Positions 25,363-34,720 are shown, numbered from the stretch's first letter. The stretch: 64,000 nucleotides of DNA from G963675935 sp963675935 (GCA_963675935.2 CAXXPV010000003.1:806001-870000), one strand, 5' to 3'. Numbers and translations are program-made. The notes: generated from the letters alone by a model not told the origin.

Positions 25363-26778
25363 ATGTTCCGTACCACTTATGCCCAGGTTGCGTTGACGTA
25401 CTATCGTCGGCTGTTTTCGCCGTTCTGGGTCGGCCTTATGGTGCTTTTTGCCCTCGGCATGATATTCCTTTCCATTATCGAATCGCCCCGGGTCTATCAA
25501 CGACTATGGAACTATTCATTGTATTTTTTCTTTTTCCAATGCTTCACGATACTTTTTGCCTTGGTGCCCATCCACATCAAGGAGCAATTCGCCGATTCGC
25601 GAGCGCATCTGTTGCCCGGTTTTCGGAAGACGCATATTGTTGTGGCCGGCGTGGTTTCGTTCATCGTTGCGGTTCTCTTGCCGGTTGCGGCAAGTCTATG
25701 TCTCCGGCTTCACTCTATCGGCTTGGTGGCCGTCATGGCGTGTTGGTTCAGCTTGATTTGCTGCAACGTCTTATTTCAAAAGACCTGGCAAATGTGGATT
25801 GTTCTAGCTGGCTTTTTTGCCGGATTGTTTTGGGGCGGGGAATTTCTGGAAGAGTGGTGTTCTGGAAAATATGAACTCCAGGCGATCGGCCTGCTTGCGC
25901 TTGGGCTGGCAATCATCGTCGGCTGTGGAGTTCGATTGTGCCGTCTCAACGAAGATATGCCGGAGTATCATCGGCGGTTTTACAAGACGGCTTTCTCGGG
26001 AAAGAGCCAAAACTGGCCGGGCATGCAATACAGTCCCGGCGGCTTGCGCGATCGGCTCTGGGCGAGCCATATGACCGGCTTGACACGCCACGTCCAGCGT
26101 TCGCCCGACTCGTTGTGGTCGCGGATATGCCGGTGGCAAATCGGGATGCAAACCGGCTGGGCAGTTTTATGGATGGCTGGAGTTTTTTCGCTTATGATGT
26201 TTGTCCCCTATATTCTTGCCATGTCCACTGCACAGCATCCCAACACTCAGCAACCGCAGTTTCCACTTGCCATGATGGTAATGATGGGTACTGTCATGTC
26301 GGCCGCGACGACATGGGGCATTTTGTGGCAGCGGCGAACGCGGTCGATGCAATATGAATTTCTTCTGCCGGTCGGTCGAGCGGCCTATTTGAAGCAGGTC
26401 GGCTTGGCCGCCGCGCTCAATCAACTCCAAATGTGGATCGGTCTGGCTGCCGTCGTCGTGTTGTGTCAGCAAATCCTCGCTCCACAATCCACCGCACTCA
26501 CGGCAATCGTTTTGCTGTATTCCGCTCTATGTCAAATAGGATTGTTCGGCCTGGGAATTTGGTTCCTACGGCTCCGCAACCCGATACTGGTATTCTCAGT
26601 CGGCATGGTGCTGATTCAGCTATTGATGACGCCTATGGTGTTAGCGGTAAGGCCGTTTAACAATTCAGCGTCGTCATGGTTGCACATCGTCTTATGGGGA
26701 TCTGTCGGATTCGCCGCGTTCGGTCTGTTGGCCGTCTGGGACGGCTATCGCCGCTGGCTGGTTGCGGATTTTGCGTAA
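25363..26778 (+). CDS. 12-TM membrane protein, putative ABC permease
   Basis: A 471-residue integral membrane protein with about 12 hydrophobic spans by eye: six, then a cytoplasmic loop (residues about 195-260), then six. There is no signal peptide and no catalytic motif. It ends AYRRWLVADFA-like, and its central RSPDSLWSRICRWQIGMQTG matches the downstream paralogue, so the two are tandem duplicates. The position after a GntR/ABC-ATPase pair suggests the permease role. The ATG at 25363 follows GGGG; the upstream extension translates the R6 repeat and is rejected. Confidence 0.75.
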   Translation: MFRTTYAQVALTYYRRLFSPFWVGLMVLFALGMIFLSIIESPRVYQRLWNYSLYFFFFQCFTILFALVPIHIKEQFADSRAHLLPGFRKTHIVVAGVVSFIVAVLLPVAASLCLRLHSIGLVAVMACWFSLICCNVLFQKTWQMWIVLAGFFAGLFWGGEFLEEWCSGKYELQAIGLLALGLAIIVGCGVRLCRLNEDMPEYHRRFYKTAFSGKSQNWPGMQYSPGGLRDRLWASHMTGLTRHVQRSPDSLWSRICRWQIGMQTGWAVLWMAGVFSLMMFVPYILAMSTAQHPNTQQPQFPLAMMVMMGTVMSAATTWGILWQRRTRSMQYEFLLPVGRAAYLKQVGLAAALNQLQMWIGLAAVVVLCQQILAPQSTALTAIVLLYSALCQIGLFGLGIWFLRLRNPILVFSVGMVLIQLLMTPMVLAVRPFNNSASSWLHIVLWGSVGFAAFGLLAVWDGYRRWLVADFA

Positions 26779-26802
26779 GGCATTGGAAAGGAATTAACAT
26801 CG

Positions 26803-26860
26803 TAGAACGGAATTCATTCCGTTCCGCCGCATTGAACGGAATAAATTCCGTTCTACGGGA
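26803..26860. repeat. Short inverted repeat (GTAGAACGGAATTCATTCCG)
   Basis: GTAGAACGGAATTCATTCCG opposite CGGAATAAATTCCGTTCTAC, between the two paralogous permease genes. Confidence 0.75.
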
Positions 26861-26868
26861 GCCAATCC

Positions 26869-28254
26869 ATGAACGACAATCCCTATCGACAAGTCGCGAT
26901 GTCCTACGTCCATCGGATTCGGTCCCTGGCGAGCCCGGTCTTTTTTATTCTCGGTGGCATTTCGATCTTTTTGATATTATTGGTCGGATTTTTCGTCTCA
27001 AAAGCGGAAGGCTTTGTATTCCCGTTTTTCATCGAAATAGGCTTGTGTTGCGCGCTTGCGGTGTATATCCGGGAGCAGTTTTCCTATCCGCAAGCCAGTC
27101 TGATTCCCAATTATTGCCGTGTACACATCAGAGTGGCGGCGGTCGCCGCAGTTTTGATCGCGGTCGTTTTGCCGACGATCTTTACGTTGGCGGCTGGCTG
27201 GCGATCTCTGGGATTCATCTCTGCAATTGTGCTTCTTTTCGGCGTGATTCTCTGGTTGGCGCAGTTTCGGTTGACTTGGCTGATTTCGTGGATATGGCTC
27301 ATTGGTTTAATTCGGATGGGGCCATCGCGGCGCACAATAGCAGACATCATGGCTTCGGGACAATTTGAGATTTTCGCCGTCGCATTTCTCGGGGTCGGCA
27401 TCGCGTTGAGTTTGGCGGCGGGCTACCGGCTGATGCATCTTGACCCAGAGAAGCAAATACCCATCCGCAAACCGCCGAAAGACGGCGCCGTTATTGGCCA
27501 AACGCCCGATCAAGACGACACGGACAATTCCTTTTTCCAACGCACCATTCGCCTCTGGGCAAGCGACCGGCAGACCACCGCGTTGATCGGCCATGTTCGG
27601 CGCGCGCCCGCGTCTCGATGGTCGAGCGTGTGCCGATGGCAAGCCGGAATGCCGACCTTTTTGTCCACGATGCTACAGTGTTTCACCTACCTCATGTTGT
27701 GGCTGCTGATGACATGGCTCGGCAAGATGGAATCATCGGGAATTCTGCCTATGCTTGCAATCTTCGCCGTCGTCATGCCTATGTGCGGGTGGGTGTCGGC
27801 CAATTATCGGCAGGCGTCGGCCAAGAGCTACGAGTTGCTGTTGCCCGTCGATCGGACGAACTACATAAAGCAACAAGGAATGGCTGCGGCATTGAGCCAG
27901 TTTCAGATATGGGCCGCGATGAACGCCATCATCCTGTTGTGGTGGATGATTGCCGCTCCCAAGGAATTGCCAGCCGCCGCCATGATTAGCATTTTGGTGG
28001 TTTCCGCACTGTTTCAAGTCTGGCTATACGGCATTGCCGTTCTGTTGACGCTGCCGCCGCGTGGCGAATTGGATATGAGCCGTGCGGTCGTCGGGTTGTT
28101 TGGCCTCGTGCCGCTGTTTGCGACTTGGGCCATCGCCCGGCCGGCGACGGAGTGGCAATGGGGTTCCTTCGCCATAGCCTCCTTTTTTGCCGCGTTCGGT
28201 CTGGTCATCGCCTGGGCCGCCTACCGCCGCTGGCTGGTGGCGGATTTTGGGTGA
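26869..28254 (+). CDS. 12-TM membrane protein, paralogue of the preceding gene
   Basis: A 461-residue membrane protein with the same topology, the conserved RRAPASRWSSVCRWQAGMPT loop and the same AYRRWLVADFG end. The N-terminus MNDNPYRQVAMSYVHRIRSL differs from its paralogue. With the ATPase it could form a heterodimeric exporter. The first ATG after the short inverted repeat is used. The two proteins probably arose by a tandem duplication and have diverged substantially. Confidence 0.75.
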   Translation: MNDNPYRQVAMSYVHRIRSLASPVFFILGGISIFLILLVGFFVSKAEGFVFPFFIEIGLCCALAVYIREQFSYPQASLIPNYCRVHIRVAAVAAVLIAVVLPTIFTLAAGWRSLGFISAIVLLFGVILWLAQFRLTWLISWIWLIGLIRMGPSRRTIADIMASGQFEIFAVAFLGVGIALSLAAGYRLMHLDPEKQIPIRKPPKDGAVIGQTPDQDDTDNSFFQRTIRLWASDRQTTALIGHVRRAPASRWSSVCRWQAGMPTFLSTMLQCFTYLMLWLLMTWLGKMESSGILPMLAIFAVVMPMCGWVSANYRQASAKSYELLLPVDRTNYIKQQGMAAALSQFQIWAAMNAIILLWWMIAAPKELPAAAMISILVVSALFQVWLYGIAVLLTLPPRGELDMSRAVVGLFGLVPLFATWAIARPATEWQWGSFAIASFFAAFGLVIAWAAYRRWLVADFG

Positions 28255-28303
28255 AAACGGGGGGATTGTTCCCGATGAATCCCGCACAGTTCTGAGCCCG
28301 CCC

Positions 28304-28339
28304 AATCCGCGACCACTGGTCGCGGCTTTACAGAGTGAA
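28304..28339. repeat. R8 palindrome, copy 2
   Basis: CCGCGACCACTGGTCGCGG (28307-28325) with CTTTACAG following; compare 1015-1033. Confidence 0.7.
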
Positions 28340-28407
28340 TATACTGACGGGGCGCTTGCGTGCAAAATATACTGTATTTCCAATCAAATCCTCCATTTTC
28401 GTCGCCC

Positions 28408-28932
28408 ATGCTTCCCGACCTCAAACTTTCCGACTACATCCGCGGCACTTACGATTTCAAGCCGGGCATTCTTTTTTACGACATCACCCCGCTGCTGGCC
28501 GCGCCCGAGGCCTTTCGCCGGGCCGTGGTCGATATGGCCAACCCGTTCCGACGCGAGAAGATCGACGTGGTCGCCGCTGCCGAGGCCCGGGGGTTCATCT
28601 TCGCCGCGCCCGTGGCCTTGGAACTCAACGCCGCGCTGGTGCCCATTCGCAAGCCGGGCAAATTGCCGTACAAGACCCAATCGCTAACCTACGATCTGGA
28701 GTACGGCAGCGACACGCTCGAGATTCACGCCGACGCCATCGCGCCCGGCTCGAAAGTTTTAGTGGTCGACGATCTGCTGGCCACGGGCGGAACCACAGAA
28801 GCCTGTTGCCGGCTGGTCGAGCAGGTCGGCGGGGTTGTCGTCGGCTGTTCGTTTTTGATCGAGTTGACCGGCCTGAAGGGCGCCGAACGCATTGCGCAGT
28901 ACAAGACGGTCAGTCTGGTCAAGTACGACTGA
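28408..28932 (+). CDS. apt: Adenine phosphoribosyltransferase
   Basis: A 174-residue enzyme salvaging adenine to AMP with PRPP. It has IRGTYDFKPGILFYDITPLL (about residues 10-29), the EARGFIFAAPVA base-binding region, and the PRPP loop VLVVDDLLATGGTTEA. Length and motifs are normal. The ATG at 28408 is preferred because it begins the family; no strong SD is seen. It is a stand-alone gene, flanked by R8 and R3 repeats. Confidence 0.95.
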   Translation: MLPDLKLSDYIRGTYDFKPGILFYDITPLLAAPEAFRRAVVDMANPFRREKIDVVAAAEARGFIFAAPVALELNAALVPIRKPGKLPYKTQSLTYDLEYGSDTLEIHADAIAPGSKVLVVDDLLATGGTTEACCRLVEQVGGVVVGCSFLIELTGLKGAERIAQYKTVSLVKYD

Positions 28933-28939
28933 AGATTGC

Positions 28940-29028
28940 GTAGGGTGGGACAAGCGCAGCGCAGTCCCACCAAGAATCACCAAAGCCGCCCACGATGGTG
29001 GGACTGCGCTGCGCTGGTCCCACCCTAC
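28940..29028. repeat. R3 inverted-repeat element
   Basis: GTAGGGTGGGACAAGCGCAG facing CGCTGGTCCCACCCTAC, with an inner GCAGTCCCACC/GGTGGGACTGC pair. It lies between convergent apt and the ACT-domain gene. Confidence 0.88.
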
Positions 29029-29045
29029 CATTACATTACTGCCGG

Positions 29046-29504
29046 TCAGAATGCCTGGGCCAGCGCGGGCCGGCGATAGGGCATCTTCTTTCGGACCGTG
29101 CCGTTCTCGGTTAGCACTCGTTGGGCCTTGGCCAAGTCGTTCACCTTGATGACGGCCAGCAGCCCGCCCTTGGCGTGCCCGGTGCCGTCGATCGAGCAAT
29201 AGCCGTAGTCGATGCTGAGGTGTTCGGTGGCAAGCCGTTCGCAAATTTTGCGAAAACCGCCCGGCTGGTTCGGAATTTCCACCAACAGCACGTCGGTGGC
29301 GTCGCAGTGGATTCCCATGCCGGTCAAGATGTCCTGGGCCGCATGGACATCTTCGGGCACGAAACGAACCGTCCCGCGTTCGCCGGAATCCATGACCGCG
29401 AGCGCTCTGAAAGTGACTTTTCCCTTGTTTAACGCCGCCAGCATGTCAGCAAGTCGTCCGGGTTTGTTGACCATGGAAACCGACAATTGCTTGGCCATTC
29501 GCAT
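29046..29504 (-). CDS. ACT-domain protein
   Basis: A 152-residue protein of two ACT-type ligand-binding domains. The first begins MRMAKQLSVSMVNKPGRLAD. The second contains VLLVEIPNQPGGFRKICERL at about residue 74. ACT repeats without a catalytic domain bind amino acids and act as regulatory or chaperone-like subunits. The ATG at 29504 has AAGGAT upstream; an ATG at 29498 is an alternative. No partner is adjacent, so the ligand is unknown. Confidence 0.83.
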   Translation of the reverse strand: MRMAKQLSVSMVNKPGRLADMLAALNKGKVTFRALAVMDSGERGTVRFVPEDVHAAQDILTGMGIHCDATDVLLVEIPNQPGGFRKICERLATEHLSIDYGYCSIDGTGHAKGGLLAVIKVNDLAKAQRVLTENGTVRKKMPYRRPALAQAF

Positions 29505-30011
29505 TGCGTCAATCCTTTCGTGAAGTTTCCAAAGAAAAAAGAACCGGAAAAGAAGAATGGGCAAAACCCCCGACCGGGCTTGTAGGAGGCGCTAGGAATC
29601 GCCTCCTACAAGTCATTCTGCAGCCTCCTAGAAAAATCATAGCAGTTGGGCATAAAGGGTCAACCAACCACACGGGCTGTTGCCGGACCGCGAACGATAT
29701 GCCTCCCTGATTTCCCGCTTTTTCCAGATAACATACTCCGCCGGTCGGCGGCAATCCCCCGTTTGGCCGATGGACTTGTTCGCGGGGTACTTGTCATTCT
29801 GAGCGCAGCGAAGAATCTCTCGTAAAATCGCGATTCGGACGAGATTCTTCGCTGCGCTCAGAATGACGGCGCTCTTCCGGCCCGTGAACGGTTGCTGACC
29901 TTGTTACCAACTCGTTACCGGGGGAGAACTATTCATTTCCGTAAATCGTCTTATAACTACCTTATGCTACGTCGTGAGTTTCCATTCCGTTCGCCCTGGG
30001 GAGGAATCGCC
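29505..30011. other. Intergenic region between divergent genes
   Basis: 507 bp without a supported gene. It contains a palindrome CTTGTAGGAGGCG/CGCCTCCTACAAG (29578-29611), a degraded half of an R1-like unit near 29761, and a full R2 element at 29793-29868. Confidence 0.6.
29793..29868. repeat. R2 inverted-repeat element
   Basis: GTCATTCTGAGCGCAGCGAA facing TTCGCTGCGCTCAGAATGAC. First of four copies. The same motif is, to my knowledge, seen in genomes of several phyla. Confidence 0.88.
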
Positions 30012-32300
30012 ATGCACCGCTCTTTGATCTCGATTGCCGCCGTTGCGTTGTTTTTGTCGCCCGGGTTGGTTCGGGCACAAGGTTTGCTCATCGTCGAAGA
30101 CCCGAAGGAGCAGGTTCGGCTGCCGCGTCCGATTATCATCCACCAGCCGCATCCGTGGCGCCGTCCCATGCCGCCGCTGCCGCCGTCGAGCTATAAAATC
30201 AAGGAACTCGACGTGCAGGCCAAGATCATCGATCAGGTGGCGCAAATTCAAGTGTCGCAGACGTTCACGAACACCGGCAGCCGGCCGATGGAAGTGGCGT
30301 TCGTCTTTCCGCTGCCCTACGACGGCGCCATCGAGCGGATGACGCTGATGATCGACGGACGTGAATATCCCGCTCAGCTGCTCGACGCCGCGGAAGCCAG
30401 GCGACTTTACGAAGAGATTGTGCGAAAAAATCGCGATCCCGCCTTGCTCGAATGGCTCGGCACGGGCCTGTTCCGCACGAGCGTGTTCCCGGTGCCCGCC
30501 GGCGCGAGCCGAACCGTGTCGCTCCGCTACTCGCAGATATGCCGCAAGCAGGAAGGGCTGACCGATTTCCTGTTCCCGCTGAGTACGGCGAAATACACGT
30601 CGGAAGCGGTCGAGAAGGTGAACATCCGCGCGACGATCGAGAGCCAAGAAGATATTAAAAACGTCTACAGCCCGTCGCACGCCGTCGAAATCAAGCGGCC
30701 CGACGCTCTGCACGCCGTCGTGACATTTTCGAGCAAGAACGAAGTGCCCTCGGCCGATTTCCGGCTGCTCTACGACGTGGGTCGCGGCCGGGTTAGCACG
30801 CGCGTGTTGAGCTATCGGCCCGACGCCGGCCAAGACGGTTTCTTCTTGCTCTTGGCAAGCCCCGAGATCAAGGCCCCCGATGCGAAACGGCCTGAAAAGA
30901 CGATGATTATCGTCATCGACCGCTCGGGCAGCATGAGCGGGAAGAAAATCGAGCAGGTGAAGGCGGCATTGAAAAACGTGCTGAACAATCTGCGCGAGGG
31001 CGACCTGTTCAACATCGTGGCCTACGACGACCGCGTCGATTCGTTCCGGCCCGAGTTGCAGCGGTTCACGGAGGAAACGCGCCAGGCGGCCCTCGGCTTC
31101 GTCGAAGGTCTTTACGCCGGCGGCAGCACCGACATCAATGCCGCGATGCGAACCGCCTTGAGTCAAGTTCAAGATGCGAAGCGGCCAACTTACGTCGCCT
31201 TTTTGACCGACGGGCTGCCCACCTCGGGCGAGACGAACGAGATGAAGATCGTGGCCAACGCGAAGGAGTTGAACAAGCTCCACGCCCGGGTGTTCGCGTT
31301 CGGCGTCGGCTACGACGTGAACAGTCGGCTGCTGGATAAGCTGGTGCGCGAGAACTTCGGCCAGAGTGAATACGTTCGGCCGAACGAGGACATCGAGGAG
31401 CGGGTCGGCAAGCTTTACGCCCGGATCGAATCGCCCGTGATGACCGGCGTGCGGCTGCAATTCGTTTTCGATGAAATCAGAACCGCCGAGGGCCAGCCGA
31501 TCAACCGCGTGTATCCCCGCGATTCGTTCGACCTGTTCGCCGGCGAGCAGCTTGTCGTGGTTGGGCGCTATCGGAAGTCGGGCGTGGCGAAGGTGATTGT
31601 GCAGGGCACGATCGGCGACAGCCTGCAAAAGCTCGATTTCCCGGCCACGTTCGTCGAAAAGAGCAATGACGACAGTTTCGGGTTCATCGAGAAACTTTGG
31701 GCCACGCGCCGTGTCGGCGAAATCCTCGACGAGTTGGACCTGAAAGGCCGCAACGAGGAGCTTGTCCGCGAATTGGTCGATCTGGCCACGCGGCACGGAA
31801 TCTTGACGCCATACACGTCGTTCATGGCCGACGAAACCGTGAACCTTCGCGACGTGGCGCGGAACATGAGCCGAGCCGGCGGGCGGCTCGAAGCACTTGA
31901 ACAATCGTCGGGGGCGGGCGGATTCGTGCAACGCGACGCGAAAAACGCCTATAAGAACGCCGCACAGGCGCCCTCCGCCGCCGCGCCAATGGGAATGGGC
32001 GGCTCGTTCGGCGCGGCTCGCGGGTCGCTGAAATTTGCCGACGCCGCCGACCGCGAGACGAAGTCGGCCGAGCAAAACGTGCGGAACATCGGCAATCGCA
32101 CGTTTTTCCAACGGAAGGGCCAATGGGTCGATTCGCAGGTCACCAAGGAGCAAGAGGTCGGCGCCCGGCGCGTGAAGCAGTTCAGCGACGAGTATTTCGA
32201 GCTTGCCCGGACGCAAGGCCGCCGATTGTCGCAGTACATGGTGTTCGACGAGCCGGTGTTGTTGACGCTCGACAATCAGGCGTATTTAATCGAGCCGTAA
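30012..32300 (+). CDS. Secreted VIT and von Willebrand A domain protein
   Basis: A 762-residue protein with a signal peptide (HRSLISIAAVALFLSPGLVR). A VIT domain at residues about 50-180 includes PMEVAFVFPLPYDGAIERMT. The vWA domain at about 290-470 has an intact MIDAS, DRSGSMSG, plus the LTDGLPTSGETNEM loop. The C-terminal part is Gly/Ala-rich, then helical. VIT-vWA proteins resemble inter-alpha-trypsin inhibitor heavy chains and are common in planctomycete exoproteomes; binding partners are unknown. The start has a GGAGG SD. Confidence 0.9.
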   Translation: MHRSLISIAAVALFLSPGLVRAQGLLIVEDPKEQVRLPRPIIIHQPHPWRRPMPPLPPSSYKIKELDVQAKIIDQVAQIQVSQTFTNTGSRPMEVAFVFPLPYDGAIERMTLMIDGREYPAQLLDAAEARRLYEEIVRKNRDPALLEWLGTGLFRTSVFPVPAGASRTVSLRYSQICRKQEGLTDFLFPLSTAKYTSEAVEKVNIRATIESQEDIKNVYSPSHAVEIKRPDALHAVVTFSSKNEVPSADFRLLYDVGRGRVSTRVLSYRPDAGQDGFFLLLASPEIKAPDAKRPEKTMIIVIDRSGSMSGKKIEQVKAALKNVLNNLREGDLFNIVAYDDRVDSFRPELQRFTEETRQAALGFVEGLYAGGSTDINAAMRTALSQVQDAKRPTYVAFLTDGLPTSGETNEMKIVANAKELNKLHARVFAFGVGYDVNSRLLDKLVRENFGQSEYVRPNEDIEERVGKLYARIESPVMTGVRLQFVFDEIRTAEGQPINRVYPRDSFDLFAGEQLVVVGRYRKSGVAKVIVQGTIGDSLQKLDFPATFVEKSNDDSFGFIEKLWATRRVGEILDELDLKGRNEELVRELVDLATRHGILTPYTSFMADETVNLRDVARNMSRAGGRLEALEQSSGAGGFVQRDAKNAYKNAAQAPSAAAPMGMGGSFGAARGSLKFADAADRETKSAEQNVRNIGNRTFFQRKGQWVDSQVTKEQEVGARRVKQFSDEYFELARTQGRRLSQYMVFDEPVLLTLDNQAYLIEP

Positions 32301-32329
32301 GGTAAAGTTGACTGAGTGAATTGGCCCCG

Positions 32330-32525
32330 AAGGGGCAGCCGTTCTCCCAGCCCAGGGCCGCCGCCCTGGGGAAGCGAGAAAACGAGAAGACTGTGTCGGC
32401 CCAACGGGCCAAGGATTCGCCTCTGGGAACGGTTGGCCCGTTGGGCCGGTTACAATGATTTTGCGGCCACTCGTTCCCCAGGGCGGCGGCCCTGGGCTGG
32501 GAGAACCGGAGGGCCTTCGGCCCAA
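32330..32525. repeat. Hairpin repeats (GGCCGCCGCCCTGGG family)
   Basis: CCCAGGGCCGCCGCCCTGGG and CCAGGGCGGCGGCCCTGGGC, with nested CCCAACGGGCCAAGG hairpins, fill the gap before the inhibitor gene. Confidence 0.75.
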
Positions 32526-32562
32526 AAACTGTTTTCCTTTCACACAACGCAGGAGATATTCC

Positions 32563-33000
32563 ATGAAACGCATGACCTTGTTTGTCGCCGCTTTATCGCT
32601 GTTCGCCGCCGGCTCGATCTTGCTGGCCGAAGATGCTGTTCCGAAAGACGCCGCCCCGAAAAAGGAGAAGGCCGTGAAACAACTGACCAAGGCCGACAAC
32701 GGCAAAACCGTCGAAATCGCCGTCGGCAAGCCGTTCGATGTCGTCTTGCGAGGCAATCCGACCACCGGCTTCCAGTGGCAAGTCGAGAAAATCAAAGGCG
32801 ACGCCGTCGTGCAGAAGGGGAAGGCCGAATATGTCGTCGATAAGCACCCCGACAGAATGGTCGGCGTCGGCGGCACGTACACGTTCCACTTCGACGTAAA
32901 AAAGGCCGGAAAGACGAAGCTCCGGTTCGTCAACATTCGATCTTGGGAAAAAGGCCAGAAGCCGGTCGAGACGTTCGAGGCGGTGATCGAGTCGAAGTAG
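32563..33000 (+). CDS. Chagasin-type (I42) cysteine-protease inhibitor
   Basis: A 145-residue exported protein. Signal peptide MKRMTLFVAALSLFAAGSIL, then an Ig-like inhibitor fold. The three binding loops of the I42 family are visible: NPTTGF (about residues 66-71), GVGGTYTFHF (about 104-113), and RSWEKG in place of the usual RPWE. Members inhibit papain-like cysteine proteases. No protease gene is adjacent. AGGAGA lies at SD distance. Confidence 0.85.
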   Translation: MKRMTLFVAALSLFAAGSILLAEDAVPKDAAPKKEKAVKQLTKADNGKTVEIAVGKPFDVVLRGNPTTGFQWQVEKIKGDAVVQKGKAEYVVDKHPDRMVGVGGTYTFHFDVKKAGKTKLRFVNIRSWEKGQKPVETFEAVIESK

Positions 33001-33009
33001 GTTCCGCCA

Positions 33010-33119
33010 GTAGGTCCCGCCTGCCGGGCGGGACCTTGCTATAAGACTCGATGTTGGTGCGACCGTACAACTGTCGCACCAACCGGAAGACAAGGTCCCG
33101 CCCGGCAGGCGGGACCTAC
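33010..33119. repeat. R5 pair around an R7-like hairpin
   Basis: R5 copies at 33010-33035 and 33093-33119 in opposite orientation bracket GTTGGTGCGACCGTACAACT pairing with its complement (33053-33083), an R7 relative. The second R5 copy runs into the hpnE stop. Confidence 0.8.
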
Positions 33120-34585
33120 AAAATCGCCTCGACCGCCTGCCGGCCGCTACGGACGGAGCCCTCCATCGTGGCGGGCCAGCCGGTCGCGGTCCAATCGCCC
33201 GCCAAACTGAGATTTTCCACCGGCGTTCGCTGCGTGAAGCCGGGCCGCATGGATTCAAGTTCCGGCGTGACGGAAAACACTGCCGCCGGCTGCGTTATCA
33301 CCCGGCCATGCACAAGATTCGCCCGGCGCGCCGCCGGCCAAATCGAATTTAATTCGCCGCGAATCTCGGAAAGCCACTCCGCATGACTGTGACGGGTCAT
33401 CCGGTGTGACGCGCTGACGACCACTTGATAATAATGCAGTGAAGACGCTTTGTCCTCGTCGGGCGGGCGGGAAAAAAGCCATTGCCCCAGCCGGCCGACC
33501 AACGCCGCGTGCGGCAGCCGCGTAATCGGCCGATCAAACCAAAGATGAACGGCCGTGATCGCGGCAGGCTCGATCCGCTCGACCTCGGCCAGCGCGGGAA
33601 TGGCCGCTGAGAGGTTTTCGTCGAACAAACGCCGCACACGCCGCCACGGCACGGCGACAACCACGGCGTCGAACTCTCGCCGCGTGCCGTCGGCCAGCAC
33701 GAGGGTGTCGGCACGGCGGCCGTTGCCCACGATTTTTTCGACCGGCGTGCCGAGATGCAACTCAACGCCGTGGTTCGCAAGCCATTTCGCCGTGCGGTTG
33801 TGGAATATCTCCGATAGCGGCCGGCGCGGGAGCCACAATTCGCTCGCCGAGCGAGATGCCCAAAAACCGTCGCGAAAAACCTTTTGTGCGGCGGCGAGCG
33901 ACGCGAGATCGACCGTTTCGCTCAAGGCGCTTAAAAGCACGACGGCCCAAAACCGCTCGATTGTTCGATCGGTTTGGCCTTGTCGGCGGAGCCACGCCCC
34001 AATGGTGTTTGTTGCATCTTCATCACAATCACAATAGCCGGGGGCCAACGGCCCGCGGTGTGGCGATACGGATAACGCTGCTGGAGTTAATGATAATGGA
34101 GACCACATTCCGCGGGCCGTTGGCCCCCGGCTAATTTTATTTTCATCTCGAATGTCGAGTCGAATCAGCTTACCCATCGTCCGCACGATGCTCCATCGCT
34201 CGCCCCACGACAGATAATCGAGCCGCAAAAGGCCCGGCAGAAGATGCAGCGGCGGCGGCAACCAATGGCAGGGCGCGAAATCGCACTGCCGTCCGTTTGG
34301 GCCAATGAAGTGAATCGTGCCGGCTCGTTCGAAGCAATCGTCGATGCCAGTCTGGCGGCAAAAGTCCAAAAATTCGGTGCAGCAGCCCATCGCGAGGTGT
34401 TGGCAGAAATCGACCGTGTCGCCGGTCTTATGATCGACGAACGAGCCTGCTCGACCGCCGAGCGTTTTTGCCTTCTCGAACAGTTCGACGCGAAAGCCTC
34501 GCTGGATGGCCGTAGCAGCAGCGGCGATTCCGGCTAATCCGCCGCCGATTATCGCAATGCGTTTGTCAACTTGCTCGGAAGTCAT
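33116..34585 (-). CDS. hpnE: Squalene-associated FAD-dependent desaturase HpnE
   Basis: A 489-residue flavoprotein with an N-terminal Rossmann motif IAIIGGGLAGIAAAATAIQR (residues 10-29) followed by ELFEKAKTLGGRAGS, and a C-terminal LSLAGDWTATGWPATMEGSV FAD-binding end. HpnE reduces hydroxysqualene to squalene after HpnD and HpnC. Residues about 151-184 (RGPTARGMWSPL to HRGPLAPGY) are translated R4 repeat (34033-34133), an in-frame insert not expected in the family. It is third in the minus-strand hpnC-hpnD-hpnE cluster. The enzyme may tolerate the insert if it falls in a surface loop. Confidence 0.9.
   Translation of the reverse strand: MTSEQVDKRIAIIGGGLAGIAAAATAIQRGFRVELFEKAKTLGGRAGSFVDHKTGDTVDFCQHLAMGCCTEFLDFCRQTGIDDCFERAGTIHFIGPNGRQCDFAPCHWLPPPLHLLPGLLRLDYLSWGERWSIVRTMGKLIRLDIRDENKISRGPTARGMWSPLSLTPAALSVSPHRGPLAPGYCDCDEDATNTIGAWLRRQGQTDRTIERFWAVVLLSALSETVDLASLAAAQKVFRDGFWASRSASELWLPRRPLSEIFHNRTAKWLANHGVELHLGTPVEKIVGNGRRADTLVLADGTRREFDAVVVAVPWRRVRRLFDENLSAAIPALAEVERIEPAAITAVHLWFDRPITRLPHAALVGRLGQWLFSRPPDEDKASSLHYYQVVVSASHRMTRHSHAEWLSEIRGELNSIWPAARRANLVHGRVITQPAAVFSVTPELESMRPGFTQRTPVENLSLAGDWTATGWPATMEGSVRSGRQAVEAIL
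34033..34133. repeat. R4 element inside hpnE
   Basis: AATAGCCGGGGGCCAACGGC at one end, CCGTTGGCCCCCGGCTA at the other. It leaves the hpnE frame open. Confidence 0.88.
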
Positions 34586-34619
34586 TCGGGGTGGGGTATG
34601 GCTGTGTTTTCATCATCCC

Positions 34620-34720
34620 AATAGCCGTTGGCCCCCGGCCCGCAGTGCGCTGCGGATAGTGTTGCGGACGTCAAAGACAATGGAGAGCACATTCCGCGGG
34701 CCGCCCAGCCCCCGGCTATT
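34620..34720. repeat. R4 element between hpnD and hpnE
   Basis: AATAGCCGTTGGCCCCCGGC facing GGCCGCCCAGCCCCCGGCT. It includes the ATGGAGAGCACATTCCGCGG block also present in the hpnE copy. Confidence 0.85.

Noticed and set aside
25105..25500. A minus-strand frame resembling the N-terminus of the DUF1559 protein
   Set aside because: The similarity (for example GIHAPCPPQAVFGPAFTP) comes from the shared R6 repeat, not from a gene.
29967..32216. A 749-residue antisense frame under the VIT/vWA gene
   Set aside because: Same reason; the sense strand has clear VIT and MIDAS motifs.
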